Positions 8,601-16,336 are shown, counted from the first letter of the stretch. The stretch is 43,493 nucleotides of DNA from Flavipsychrobacter sp. (GCA_017849575.1 JAFIGV010000022.1:1-43493), one strand, 5' to 3'. The notes: generated from the letters alone by a model not told the origin. Numbers and translations are program-made.

Positions 8601-8798
8601 TCGCTCTACTTCTTCCGCACTCCTGCCATTCCATTCCGTCACGATGATGATCTGCGTGTTGGTGACATCGGGGAAAGCTTCAATAGGGAGGTTTTTATAA
8701 CTAATGACGCCGGCAATGACCAGAATGCCCACCCAGAAAAAGGTAAACATTTTATTGCGCAGCGAAAAGGCGACAATATTGCGAATGAACTTGTTCAT
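5700..8798 (-). CDS. czcA: CzcA-type heavy-metal RND efflux pump
   Basis: A 1032-residue inner-membrane RND proton antiporter, full length for the heavy-metal efflux (HME) subfamily. The N-terminus (NKMFTFFWVGILVIAGVISY) and NLPIEAFPDVTNTQ are typical. Helix IV, about residues 393-407, reads DFGIIIDGAVVMVE. That is the DFGxxxDGAxxxVE pattern of divalent-cation (Co/Zn/Cd/Ni) pumps and differs from the A-GxxxDA pattern of Cu(I)/Ag(I) CusA pumps. The second half repeats the fold (GNRRISFIISIAILAL, then FGIxxGVGFIALFGICVQNGV). With the adaptor and TolC genes just upstream it makes a complete tripartite exporter. The exact metal is inferred from the motif only. Confidence 0.93.
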   Translation of the reverse strand: MNKFIRNIVAFSLRNKMFTFFWVGILVIAGVISYKNLPIEAFPDVTNTQIIIVTEWNGRSAEEVERFVTTPIEIAMNSVQRKTNVRSITMFGLSVIKIIFDDDVEDFFARQQVNNQLRNVQLPEGVEPDVQPPYGPTGEIYRYVLQSPQRDTRDLLTLQNWTIDRQLRAVPGIADVVAFGGQEKIYEISVDPAKLQIYDLTPLEIYTAVSKANLNVGGDVIEKNGQAYVVRGLGLLSSRADIENTVVDNFNGNPVLVKNIATVQESSAPRVGQVGLNNNDDVVEGIVVMRKGENPSEVLERLKAKVEELNTKVLPPDVKMKTFYDRDNLMHYCTKTVLHNLLEGIILVTVIVFLFMADWRTTVIVSIIIPLALLFAFMCLKLKGMSANLLSLGAVDFGIIIDGAVVMVEGIFVALDNLAHKWGMEKFNKLSKLGLIKKTGSEMGKAIFFSKLIIISALLPIFAFQKVEGKMFSPLAYTLGFALLGALIFTLTLVPVLCSILLRKDVREKDNKFVNVINKMVSSGFAKTFGNRRISFIISIAILALTLFSTKFLGTEFLPPLNEGALWVEAKLPMSTSLTETVKMVSVLRKELMSFPEVNGVLSQTGRSNDGTDPSGFYYVQMQVNLKPKEEWKRKISTDELVDQMDKKLKHYQGIIYNYSQPIIDNVAEAVAGINASNAVKIYGDDLNELDAIANQVIPQIENVQGIKDVGILRNIGQPEISVTLDEEKMAIYGVSKADAQSIIEMAIGGKTATVKYEGEKKFDIRVRYLREYRKDEDDIMRLMVPTMRGDKVPLKEIAEISKVTGPAFIYRDNTKRFIGVKFSVRDRDLGSTIAEAQRNVAKNIKLPSGYSIGWTGEFENQVRATNRLAQVVPISLVLIFVLLFIMFGNIQDATLVLANVPFALVGGILALHLTGMNFGISAGVGFIALFGICVQNGVILISQFHNNLKAKMDLETAIKEGVRARTRPVVMTALMAAIGLLPAAISTGIGSESQKPLAIVIIGGLVTASIFTLLVFPIFYFWAVKKKHMTI

Positions 8799-8845
8799 GT
8801 AGGAGTGGATGAAGTTGTAGTCAGTGAATCAAAGGGTGTTGTGGG

Positions 8846-9937
8846 TCAGTCGTTGAGCGCGTCGTAAATAAGCAGTCCGTTTTTTGAGATCACTTTCTCT
8901 CCATCTTTCAGACCGGAGGATACATAGGAGATGTTCCCGAGTTGCCGATAGATTTCTACCAGTCGTGTTTCAATATTGGTGCGGCTTTTAAACACCATCA
9001 CCCAGTTTTTACTCTTGTCGAAAATCACAGCAGAAGACGGAATGGCAATCATGCGTGCGGGTTCTTCGAAACGCAATGTTACTGTGGCATTCATATCGGG
9101 CTTCAGCGAAAGGTCCTGATTGGGAATCCGTACCCGCACTTTCATCGCATGGGTTTGCGGATCGATTACGTTGAATATCTTATCTACATGTCCTTTATAT
9201 ACTTTATCGGGATAACTGAGTGTCGTGATGTCTGCCTCGAGGCCTTCGCGCACTTTGGCAATGTCGGATTCATTTACATTGGCAAGTACCCATACTTCAT
9301 CAATTTGTGCAATAGAGAAAATGGCATCCGAGCGATCGCTGCGGAGCTGTTCATTCTGATTGATGTTCTTACTCACGATAAATCCGCTGATCGGCGCTTT
9401 GATATTATACACCGAGCCGCTGCCAATACTGTAAATATTATAGACTTCGTTGCTTCGGTTTTTTGCTGCAAGGGCCTTGTCATATTCTTTTTCAGCAGCA
9501 ATCACATCTTTTTCCGATGCCAGCTTTCCGGCATACATATCTCTTGCTACCTGCAGATTTTTTTCGGCAAGTGCCAGATCGCTTTGCGCATCAAGACGGT
9601 CTTTCTGAAATCCGGCAACCTCTGTACTTTTTACCGTTGCCAGCACCTGCCCCTGCTTTACATAGTCGCCAAGTTCTACAAACACTTTCACCACATTGCC
9701 ACCTACTACCGGCACTATTTCTGCCTGCTTGCTATTGTCTGGTACTATTTTACCAAAGAGGCGCATTGCGGCTTTCACCTGTTCGGTTTGTGCCGTGGCA
9801 AATTCACATTTAGCCATCATGGTATCGCTCATGGAAAAGCTGGTGCCTATATCTTCAGTGCTCGCCTTGTGGCTGCAGCCGGTGGCAAATGGTAAGGCAC
9901 AAATTGCGAGGGCAAAAAGTTTTTGGGTCTTTTTCAT
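8846..9937 (-). CDS. RND efflux periplasmic adaptor lipoprotein (CzcB/CusB-like)
   Basis: A 363-residue membrane-fusion protein. Starting at ATG 9937 gives a lipoprotein signal peptide with Cys at residue 21 (PFATGC) followed by Ser, so outer-membrane retention is likely. The lipoyl/barrel-sandwich half-motifs are visible (VVGGNVVKVFVELGDYVKQG and SGFIVSKNINQNEQL), separated by a helical hairpin, then the beta-barrel (DEVWVLANVNESDIAKV) and membrane-proximal domains. It bridges the pump and the TolC protein. The gene begins one base after the TolC stop and is followed by the pump gene after 47 bases, so the three are one operon. No His-rich metal-binding tail is apparent. Confidence 0.92.
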   Translation of the reverse strand: MKKTQKLFALAICALPFATGCSHKASTEDIGTSFSMSDTMMAKCEFATAQTEQVKAAMRLFGKIVPDNSKQAEIVPVVGGNVVKVFVELGDYVKQGQVLATVKSTEVAGFQKDRLDAQSDLALAEKNLQVARDMYAGKLASEKDVIAAEKEYDKALAAKNRSNEVYNIYSIGSGSVYNIKAPISGFIVSKNINQNEQLRSDRSDAIFSIAQIDEVWVLANVNESDIAKVREGLEADITTLSYPDKVYKGHVDKIFNVIDPQTHAMKVRVRIPNQDLSLKPDMNATVTLRFEEPARMIAIPSSAVIFDKSKNWVMVFKSRTNIETRLVEIYRQLGNISYVSSGLKDGEKVISKNGLLIYDALND

Positions 9938-9938
9938 G

Positions 9939-11192
9939 TCAATATACTTCAGTGGTTGTGACAAAATTTATTTTCTCAGTTGCGAGTGCCAGTTGCATTT
10001 TGATGCGCTCCAGCTCGGCAATAGATTCGTTGTAGGATTCGATAAAATCTACAAACTCGAGCAGTGAAATATTCCTTTTTTGAAAGTTGTCGGATACGCC
10101 GTGAAATACGGTTTCGAAATCCGAGTTGTAGAGTTGCTGCGACTTTCGGTACTCCCTGATGCTGCGCAGCAACTCATCGTAAGCCGATGTTACTTCGGTC
10201 TGCACTTCAAGTTCTTTCTGTTGTTGTTGCAGCCTGGCAAGATCTGTCTGTGTGCGCGCCGATTGTATATTTCCCTTGTTGCGGTTCCACAGCGGAAGCG
10301 GAATGCTGAAGCCACCGTTCACCTGGTTGTTGAACGCACCGCCACGCTGATCGTAAGATGTGTTGAGCGTAATGTCTGGTATCGCCTGTTGTTTCTGATA
10401 GCGCAGGTTTAGTCCGGCAATGTCATTTTGCAGCGCTGCTATTTTTACGTCCGGTCGTTTTTCATTAGCAAGTGCAAGCAATTCATCGCGAGTGGGCATT
10501 TTAGAAAGTGCAGGAGATTCATTTTCCCTTACCAAAGGATGAACGTAGCTTTCTGTGCGCAGGAGCAACCGGAGCTTTACCATTTCTTCTGCCTGATTGC
10601 TGAGGAGTTCGGCACGTTCGTTATTGAGGGAGAGGTACACCGCCTTTAGTCTCACTACTTCCTTCACCGGCAGATTCCCTTTTTGCACCTGCACCTCGTA
10701 GTTGCTGATGATGGTGTCGAGAAATTTGAGCTGCTCATTGAATTTTTTCAGCACTACCTGCTGCTGCCGTACTTCGTAGAAGCTGGTATGGAGCTGGTAT
10801 TTGAGGTTGCGCAGCAGATCTTCGAATTCCAGCTTTGCCAGATTACTGTTTTGCCGGGCAAGGGCAATTTCACTTTTACGCTTTCCTCCCAACAAGATCA
10901 CCTGTTCTAGTGCAAAAGCTTTTTCCCCGCTGCGATCTACATGAAATGTTTTTTGATTGTCGGGATCGTACACGTTGAAATCGGCGGTGAAAACAGGATT
11001 GGGATAGAGTTTTGCCTGCACCACCGCTGCATCATTCAAAGCGATATTGTATTGCGATGCTAGGAGGTCGAGATTATTTTCCAGAAATCGTTTGTCGGCT
11101 TGCTGTAGCGTAAGCGAAAGCGTGTCGGTGGTTTGTGCGCTTGTTGCGCCGGCAGCCAGCAGGACGATCCCTATCATTCGGCGGAGGTACAT
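9939..11192 (-). CDS. TolC-family outer-membrane efflux protein (CzcC-like)
   Basis: A 417-residue protein with a signal peptide (IGIVLLAAGATSA, cleavage near residue 19) and two copies of the outer-membrane efflux protein repeat: long amphipathic helices such as LTLQQADKRFLENNLDLLA and KLYPNPVFTADFNVYDP, with the second half near LNLRYQKQQAIPDITLNTSY. It forms the outer-membrane channel of the metal exporter. It is first in the efflux operon; the 145-base gap to the sensor kinase gene carries three direct repeats that look like the response regulator's binding site. ATG 11192 gives a sensible signal peptide; M6 is a possible alternative. Confidence 0.92.
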   Translation of the reverse strand: MYLRRMIGIVLLAAGATSAQTTDTLSLTLQQADKRFLENNLDLLASQYNIALNDAAVVQAKLYPNPVFTADFNVYDPDNQKTFHVDRSGEKAFALEQVILLGGKRKSEIALARQNSNLAKLEFEDLLRNLKYQLHTSFYEVRQQQVVLKKFNEQLKFLDTIISNYEVQVQKGNLPVKEVVRLKAVYLSLNNERAELLSNQAEEMVKLRLLLRTESYVHPLVRENESPALSKMPTRDELLALANEKRPDVKIAALQNDIAGLNLRYQKQQAIPDITLNTSYDQRGGAFNNQVNGGFSIPLPLWNRNKGNIQSARTQTDLARLQQQQKELEVQTEVTSAYDELLRSIREYRKSQQLYNSDFETVFHGVSDNFQKRNISLLEFVDFIESYNESIAELERIKMQLALATEKINFVTTTEVY

Positions 11193-11215
11193 GCCGCAAG
11201 GATAGAAGCATGCAG

Positions 11216-11257
11216 CTTAAGAACAGCTTAAGACAGTTAAAAAGGTCCTTAAGACAG
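11216..11257 (-). promoter_or_regulatory. Phased direct repeats, likely OmpR-family operator of the efflux operon
   Basis: On the minus strand CTGTCTTAAG occurs twice (11248-11257 and 11227-11236, 21 bases apart) and CTGTTCTTAAG once directly after (11216-11226). Spacings of 21 and 11 bases put all three on the same DNA face, as for tandem OmpR/PhoB-family sites. They lie 24-65 bases upstream of the TolC start. The response regulator at 12713-13390 is the obvious candidate binder (inference). Confidence 0.65.
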
Positions 11258-11337
11258 AGACGCTCCCGGCTGTTTTCAGAGGTTTTTGTGTTTTCTGTAA
11301 CAGTCAGCAACACGCAGGCTGAAGGTACCATTGCGGC

Positions 11338-12771
11338 TCATCCCTCTATGGGCAACGTAAGCAGAAACCGGTTTTTTCCTTCACGGGTCACTTCGTAATG
11401 CAGCGTTCCGCGGTGCAACATTGTGATGCGATGCGTTAACACTAAGCCCAATCCGAAACCTTTTACATTCCTGCTGTTTCTGCCACGGTAAAGATGTCTG
11501 AAGATTTTGTCGTGCTCATCATCCTCCAGAACAGCGCCGTCGTTTTCTATACTCACTTCAATGCTTCGGGGTTGCAGACCCACTTCAATGATCGGATTAC
11601 TGCCGGTCGAGTAGTGCACTGCATTTTTCAACAGGTTCATCAACGCCATTTTCAGCATCCTGTAGTTGCCAAGTACCGTAAGGTTTTCGCTGGATTCGAT
11701 ATGGGCATCCATGCGGAAATCGAAGCGCACACTGTTGTTCAGCAGGTTGATCTCGTCCATACATTCAAACAGCAGCTCGTCTATCCGCACCTTGTCGGTA
11801 AGTATCTGTTTCGCCTGGGTTTCGGTCTTAGATATTTCCAGCATCGCGTTGATGATGTTAGAAAGTTCCATCAGCGAATTTTTCTGAAACTGCAGGCTAT
11901 TGATGAGGTTTTCTTCACCACCTTCGGCAATGCTACGTTCGGCATTGGTCATCATCACGGCAAGCGGTGTTTTCAGTTCGTGCGACAGATGATGGATAAA
12001 ATGGTATTGAAAACGGAAGGCGCTTTCTACTTTGTCGAGCAATTCATTGAACTTATGCGCCAGAAAACCCACCTCGTCGTTAGAGTCCGGCGCAGCTACA
12101 CGCTGGCTCAAATCTTCGGGCGAGATACGGTCAATGGCGGTGGCGAGATTTGCCAGTGGCTTGGTGATGAGCCCCGAGAGGTAGCGCGCAAGAAAGACAA
12201 ATAGTGCGGCTACTACAAAAAAAGTGATGAGCAGCAGCATTCCGAGAAATTGAAGTTTGCTGCGCCCAAAGCGATCAAACGCTTTGGTAATGCCGAAATA
12301 CGTCTTACCGCCATATTCAAACCGAATGCCTACAAGTTCATATTCACCTTCCATCATTTCCAGTTCTTTGGCGCCCACCTGCAGTTTTCTGAGCACTTCT
12401 TCGGGATAGTCAATGCGGGTATCATCAATGCTGGCATAAATCACTTTTCCGTTGTGGTCGAAAATGAGGGTCTTTTCCTCATACAGTTTATTAATCGTGT
12501 GCTTGTCAAACAACTGCAGAATGTCGTGGTCGATCTGTTCTACTTCCAGCAAAAGCGTGAACGTGGTAATCGTGCGGTCTTCCAGTCGTTGATAAAATTC
12601 TTCGCGTCGGTATTTGTCGGAAATGATGTAGATGGCGATAAAGGTGATCGCAAAGACAAGAATATAGCTGAAAGCAAAGCCCAGAAACACTTTGTTCCGC
12701 AGCCGCAGCCGGCTAATCTTTCGATAGATAATATCCGAACCCGATGCGTGTTTTGATGAGTTTTGGCTCAA
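11338..12771 (-). CDS. Sensor histidine kinase (HAMP, HisKA, HATPase)
   Basis: A membrane kinase of up to 477 residues. The order is: TM1 (VFLGFAFSYILVFAITFIAI), a periplasmic sensor of ~130 residues, TM2 (FLGMLLLITFFVVAALFVFL), HAMP (ARYLSGLITKPLANLATAID), an H-box (HHLSHELKTPLAVM), an N-box (LMNLLKNAVHYS) and a G-box (GFGLGLVLTHR). It should phosphorylate the adjacent response regulator. The frame is open to a TTG at 12771, overlapping the regulator gene by 59 bases. There is no ATG before TM1. A GTG at 12690, 22 bases after the regulator's stop, would start inside TM1 and lose its basic flank, so the true start is uncertain. The context implies metal sensing in the periplasm (inference). 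Confidence 0.88.
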   Translation of the reverse strand: MSQNSSKHASGSDIIYRKISRLRLRNKVFLGFAFSYILVFAITFIAIYIISDKYRREEFYQRLEDRTITTFTLLLEVEQIDHDILQLFDKHTINKLYEEKTLIFDHNGKVIYASIDDTRIDYPEEVLRKLQVGAKELEMMEGEYELVGIRFEYGGKTYFGITKAFDRFGRSKLQFLGMLLLITFFVVAALFVFLARYLSGLITKPLANLATAIDRISPEDLSQRVAAPDSNDEVGFLAHKFNELLDKVESAFRFQYHFIHHLSHELKTPLAVMMTNAERSIAEGGEENLINSLQFQKNSLMELSNIINAMLEISKTETQAKQILTDKVRIDELLFECMDEINLLNNSVRFDFRMDAHIESSENLTVLGNYRMLKMALMNLLKNAVHYSTGSNPIIEVGLQPRSIEVSIENDGAVLEDDEHDKIFRHLYRGRNSRNVKGFGLGLVLTHRITMLHRGTLHYEVTREGKNRFLLTLPIEG

Positions 12772-13390
12772 AGTGCTTATCTATTTTATTTCTCAGCAAG
12801 TTGATAAAGACTTCAATGGTATTGGTATTGCCTTCAAAGGTGGTTCCCCATACTTTGCTCAGCAAATCCTTTTTCGATACCGGACTGCCTTCTGCTTCGG
12901 CCAGTAATCGCAACAATTCGTACTCGCGTGCGGTGAGCTTGATGATATTTCCCGCCCGGCTTACCTGTTTGCTTTTCAGGTCAATACTCAGGTCCTCTAT
13001 CTTCAGTGTCTCTGTTGCGGCGGTATAATGCTCCGATCTTTTTAGAAACACTTTGATCCGTGCCAGCAGTTCTTTAAAGTAGAAGGGTTTGGTGATATAA
13101 TCGTCTGCGCCCGATTCAAAACCCAGCAGTTTGTCTTCTATCTCTCCAAAGGCGGTGATCATAATAACCGGTGTGGCAAGCTGTTGCCGCCGGCAAGACT
13201 GAAGCAGCTCGTAGCCATTTTTGCCCGGTAGATTGGCATCGAGCAGAATGCAGTCGTAGCGTACCCGGTTGAGGAGTTTTTCTGCAATGATACCGTCGAA
13301 TGCCGCATCCACTTCGAAGCCTTCCGCTTCCAACTGATATTTCAGATCGGAAGACAGACTTGCATCATCTTCAACTAAAAGCAGCTTCAT
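12713..13390 (-). CDS. OmpR/PhoB-family response regulator
   Basis: A 225-residue regulator. The receiver domain spans residues 1-~115, with acidic pocket residues D8/D9, the phospho-acceptor D51 (CILLDANLPG) and the conserved Lys in DYITKPF. The winged-helix effector domain spans residues ~130-225 (KLTAREYELLRLLAEAEGS, then VEVFINLLRNKID with Ile before Glu). It is first in the two-component unit and overlaps the kinase frame. Family members of this type (CzcR/CusR-like) activate metal efflux operons; the direct repeats in front of the TolC gene fit its expected binding mode. Confidence 0.93.
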   Translation of the reverse strand: MKLLLVEDDASLSSDLKYQLEAEGFEVDAAFDGIIAEKLLNRVRYDCILLDANLPGKNGYELLQSCRRQQLATPVIMITAFGEIEDKLLGFESGADDYITKPFYFKELLARIKVFLKRSEHYTAATETLKIEDLSIDLKSKQVSRAGNIIKLTAREYELLRLLAEAEGSPVSKKDLLSKVWGTTFEGNTNTIEVFINLLRNKIDKHFEPKLIKTRIGFGYYLSKD

Positions 13391-13542
13391 CGGGTCAAAG
13401 ATAAAATGAAAATAGGCATAGCGCTCTTCGGCAGCAGGCCTGTCGGAACACTCCTGCTGTGCAGAACGATCTCTCGGAAAGAGCGGTGCTGTGAGGCGGG
13501 CAAAAAGGGAAAGCGCCTTGATAGTTCTGGCCTACGTGCCCG

Positions 13543-14037
13543 TTAGTGGATGGATGCGCGACTGTACTGACCGTGCTGCTCTAGTATTTCCCGTGCGCGT
13601 GCCACCTCTTCTTCCGTTCCCTGCGCAACAAGGATATACTTGCCTTCTTCCAGTTCTGTCTTGTAGCGTTCGTGCTCCTCGTCTTTTACCCCCACCGTAG
13701 TGAGCACCGATGCAATTCCACCGCCAATCAACCCGAAATCAATACCGGCAATAGCTCCCACCAGTGCACCCGCACCGTACAAAAAGCCAAGTCCCGGAAT
13801 AGCGAATACGCCCACACCTGTGAGGATACCCAAAGCTGCGCCCACCGTGGTGCCAATGCCTACGCCCGCAGGATTGATGGGGTTTTTCGACTGTATATGC
13901 ATTTCTTCGTCCACTACTTCTACATCTGCGCGCCCCAGGATGGAAAGCTGACTTGCAGGGAAGTTGGACTCTTTGAGTTTTTTTACGGCATCCACCGCCT
14001 TGTCGTGCGTGTCGTAAATGCCTATTGCGCTGTTCAT
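13543..14037 (-). CDS. General-stress-protein-17M-like glycine-zipper protein
   Basis: A 164-residue protein. The N-terminal ~45 residues (IGIYDTHDKAVDAVKKLKES) form a small alpha/beta domain like the YflT/general stress protein 17M N-terminus. The middle is a Gly/Ala-rich helical pair (GVGIGTTVGAALGILTGVG and LYGAGALVGAIAGIDFGLIGG) that could insert in a membrane as a glycine zipper. The C-terminus is charged (KYILVAQGTEEEVARAREIL), again DUF-like alpha/beta. Function is unknown; relatives are stress-induced. It stands alone, divergent from the restriction locus that starts 116 bases away, and marks the left border of ordinary chromosome. Confidence 0.75.
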   Translation of the reverse strand: MNSAIGIYDTHDKAVDAVKKLKESNFPASQLSILGRADVEVVDEEMHIQSKNPINPAGVGIGTTVGAALGILTGVGVFAIPGLGFLYGAGALVGAIAGIDFGLIGGGIASVLTTVGVKDEEHERYKTELEEGKYILVAQGTEEEVARAREILEQHGQYSRASIH

Positions 14038-14373
14038 ACGGATGAGTTTGGAATCAATGCTAAAAAATCGTTCCGGTGGGGGATGGGGGGTGTTACTTTG
14101 ATCAGTAGGAGTTAATTAGATTTACAACTTCATAATTTTTTTCGCCGCAACAAATGTTCGAACAAACCTTCAAAAATATTGACGACATACTTCACAAAGA
14201 CCAGGTTGCGGTAGTGAATTAGACTATGTAGAGCAAACCTCCTGGATTTTGTTCCTGAAATATTTGGACGACTTGGAGAAAGACCGAGCCACAGCAGCAG
14301 AACTAACAGGCAAGACTTACACGCCTATCATTGACAGAGAGTATCAATGGACAGTTTGGGCAATGCCAAAAAT

Positions 14374-14407
14374 CTCCTCCCCTGACGGGGGAGGTCGGGA
14401 GGGGGCT
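14374..14407 (+). repeat. GC-rich palindromic repeat in hsdM (family D)
   Basis: A hairpin CTCCCC-TGAC-GGGGGAG followed by GTCGGGAGGGGGC, inside an otherwise ordinary hsdM frame. It encodes ISSPDGGGREGAG between WAMPK and KLDHHKALTGDD, where I recall HsdM homologues having a shorter loop. It looks like an in-frame insertion of a repeat resembling the CTCCCC/GGGGAG repeats seen in many Bacteroidota genomes (recalled, not checked). Confidence 0.6.
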
Positions 14408-15439
14408 GGAAAACTGGACCACCACAAAGCCCTGACGGGTGACGACCTCACCGACTTTGTAAACAACAAACTCTTTCCTTACCTCAAAAAGTTTAAGCTA
14501 AATGCCGAAAGTGCCGACACCATTGAATACAAGATTGGCGAGATTTTCAGCGAACTGAAAAAACGCATACAAAGCGGCTACAATTTGCGTGAAGTGATTA
14601 ACCGTATTGACGAGTTGCGTTTCCGCACCCATGCAGAGAAGCACGAAATGAGCCACCTGTATGAAGACAAAATCAAAAATATGGGCAACGCTGGACGAAA
14701 CGGTGGCGAATACTACACGCCTCGTCCGCTCATTACCACCATTGTAAGAGTGGTTGCCCCAAAAATTGGCGACAAAATTTATGACGGTGCTTGCGGTTCT
14801 GCAGGTTTCCTTTGCGAAGCCTTTGCTTACCTCAACAAAAATGGGCTTTCAACAAAAGACACGGTAACGCTTCAAAAGAAAACCTTTTACGGCAAGGAGA
14901 AAAAATCATTGGCGTATATCATTGGTATTATGAATATGATTTGCGCGGTGTGGAAGCTCCCAACATCATACATACGAACACCCTTGCCGAAAACCTTGCC
15001 GATATACAGGAAAAAGACCGCTATGATGTGGTGCTTGCCAATCCGCCTTTTGGTGGAAAGGAACGTGCCGAAGTGCAACAAAACTTCCCGATTAAAACGG
15101 GTGAAACTGCTTCGCTCTTTTTGCAGCACTTTATTAAAATTTTGAAAGCAGGTGGCAAGGCAGGTGTGGTCATCAAAAGCACGTTTTTAAGCAATACCGA
15201 CAATGCCACGGTTGCCATACGCAAAACCTTGTTGGAAAACTGCAACCTGCATACCGTGTTGGATTTGCCGGGCGGAACTTTTACCGGTGCAGGAGTAAAA
15301 ACTGTTGTGATGTTTTTTGAAAAAGGCAAAGCCACGCAAAAAGTTTGGGTTTATCAGTTGAACCTTGACCGCAATTTGGGCAAGACCAACCCACTCAACG
15401 AAAACGACTTGGCAGAATTTGTAGCACTGCAAAAACTTG

Positions 15440-15459
15440 CCCTGAGCGGAGCCGAAGGG
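15440..15459 (+). repeat. GAGC/TCGA hairpin A1 (in hsdM)
   Basis: Arms CCCT/AGGG around core GAGCGGAGCCGA. Read in frame as LALSGAEGT. First of eight copies of this family in the hsd locus. Confidence 0.75.
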
Positions 15460-15552
15460 ACTGCCGATAGCGAAAACTCCTGGACGGTAAATGTGAAAGA
15501 CATTGACCAAAGCACATTTGATTTAAGCGTAAAAAGCCCGAACAAAAAAGAA

Positions 15553-15574
15553 GTGGTTCGACTACGCTCACCAC
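15553..15574 (-). repeat. GAGC/TCGA hairpin A2 (in hsdM)
   Basis: In minus orientation: arms GTGGT/ACCAC around core GAGCGTAGTCGA. Read in frame on the plus strand as VVRLRSPHE near the HsdM C-terminus. Confidence 0.75.
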
Positions 15575-15656
15575 ACGAGATTTTGGAAGAGATGCAAATG
15601 CTTGATGAAGAAGCCGAAAATGTCCGAACCGTGATTAGCAGGATTATTGGATTATA

Positions 15657-15762
15657 GTCTTGAACCATGATTAAAAGGATTTAAGAATTACCATGATTTC
15701 AATAAGTGAGATAATGAAAAATCAAGTTATCAAGAAAATCAAGAATAATCAAGGTTCAAGAC
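15657..15762. repeat. TCTGAACC/GGTTCAGA palindromic element C1
   Basis: The left arm GTCTTGAACCATGATTA (15657-15673) and the right arm TAATCAAGGTTCAAGAC (15746-15762) are inverted copies with a ~72-base interior. The right half contains ATCAAG four times at 8-10-base spacing (15721, 15729, 15738, 15748). It starts on the last base of the hsdM stop codon and ends one base before the ATG of the GxxExxY gene, which the repeat's trailing ACAATG in fact supplies. Confidence 0.8.
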
Positions 15763-15763
15763 A

Positions 15764-16141
15764 ATGAAAGAGCAGGAGTTAACACATAAAATTATTGGGG
15801 CAGCTATGGAGGTGCACAAGCACTTAGGCAATGGATTTCAGGAAGTGGTATATCAACGGGCCTTAGCTATTGAGATGCAATTGCAGAATATAAATTTTAT
15901 CAGAGAGCAAGAAATGCCTTTGCAGTATAAAGGCTACGATGTGGGAACAAGGCGAGTAGATTTTTTTGTGGAAGAAAAAATAATGGTAGAAATAAAAGCC
16001 ATTATCAATTTAGAAGATGTGCATTTGGCTCAGGCGATGAATTATGTGGAAGCATACAATTTGGAAATAGGATTGCTGATAAACTTTGGTGCAAAAAGTT
16101 TGCAATTCAAACGTGTTCACAATAACAACAAGAAGTCTTGA
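15764..16141 (+). CDS. GxxExxY protein (PD-(D/E)XK_3 nuclease-like), between two palindromic elements
   Basis: A 125-residue protein of the GxxExxY family (PF13366 / TIGR04256). The signature is G24-F-Q-E27-V-V-Y30, and a PD-(D/E)XK-like core is visible: D66 (RRVDFF) and E76-I-K78 (IMVEIKAI). The function of the family is not established; the fold suggests DNA cleavage. Its ATG lies at the end of repeat element C1 (GACAATG) and its TGA stop is formed by the left arm of element C2 (GTCTTGAACC), so the gene exactly fills the space between two copies of the same repeat. It interrupts the usual hsdM-hsdS order and is not part of the restriction enzyme. The arrangement suggests a repeat-linked mobile module (inference). 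Confidence 0.88.
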   Translation: MKEQELTHKIIGAAMEVHKHLGNGFQEVVYQRALAIEMQLQNINFIREQEMPLQYKGYDVGTRRVDFFVEEKIMVEIKAIINLEDVHLAQAMNYVEAYNLEIGLLINFGAKSLQFKRVHNNNKKS

Positions 16142-16230
16142 ACCATGACTATGAAGGATTATCGAATTACCATGATTACAAATCAAAAAAATCAAGAAAT
16201 CACGTCAATCTTGAAAATCAAGGTTCAGAC
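16135..16230. repeat. TCTGAACC/GGTTCAGA palindromic element C2
   Basis: The left arm GTCTTGAACCATGACTA (16135-16151) contains the stop codon of the GxxExxY gene; the right arm is AATCAAGGTTCAGAC (16216-16230). The interior shares ATTACCATGATT with C1 and is rich in ATCA units. Confidence 0.8.
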
Positions 16231-16245
16231 AACAAGTGCCGAAAT

Positions 16246-16336
16246 TCTGACCATGATTAAAGGATTAATAGGTTAACATGATTAAGACAGAAAAAAAATC
16301 AAGCAATCAAGCCAATCCTATAAATCATGGCTCAGA
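16246..16336. repeat. TCTGAACC/GGTTCAGA palindromic element C3 (diverged)
   Basis: The left arm TCTGACCATGATTA (16246-16259) and right arm TAAATCATGGCTCAGA (16321-16336) match with a few differences. The right half closely resembles that of C4. It ends 4 bases before the hsdS ATG at 16341. The upstream in-frame ATG at 16278 lies within this repeat and is not taken as the start. Confidence 0.7.

Larger units (their letters stand above)
14154..15657 (+). pseudogene. hsdM: Type I restriction-modification methylase subunit HsdM, two frameshifts
   Basis: The region reads as a ~501-residue N6-adenine methyltransferase if two single-base deletions are restored. The start MFEQTFKNIDDILHKD (ATG 14154) runs into a stop at 14220-14222; adding one base near 14201/14202 continues into GCGSELDYVEQTSWILF. 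The second deletion lies in the T run 14940-14942, after IIGIMNMI. Motif I (DGACGSAGF) is in the middle piece and motif IV (NPPFGG) in the last. Two GAGC-type hairpins and one GC-rich palindrome are read in frame. As written the enzyme is inactive. Sequencing error is possible, but hsdR is broken too while long neighbouring genes are intact. Confidence 0.88.

Noticed and set aside
14791-15657. A separate short methyltransferase gene starting inside hsdM
   Set aside because: Its first residues overlap the middle hsdM piece out of frame; the real homology begins only at the frameshift near 14941.
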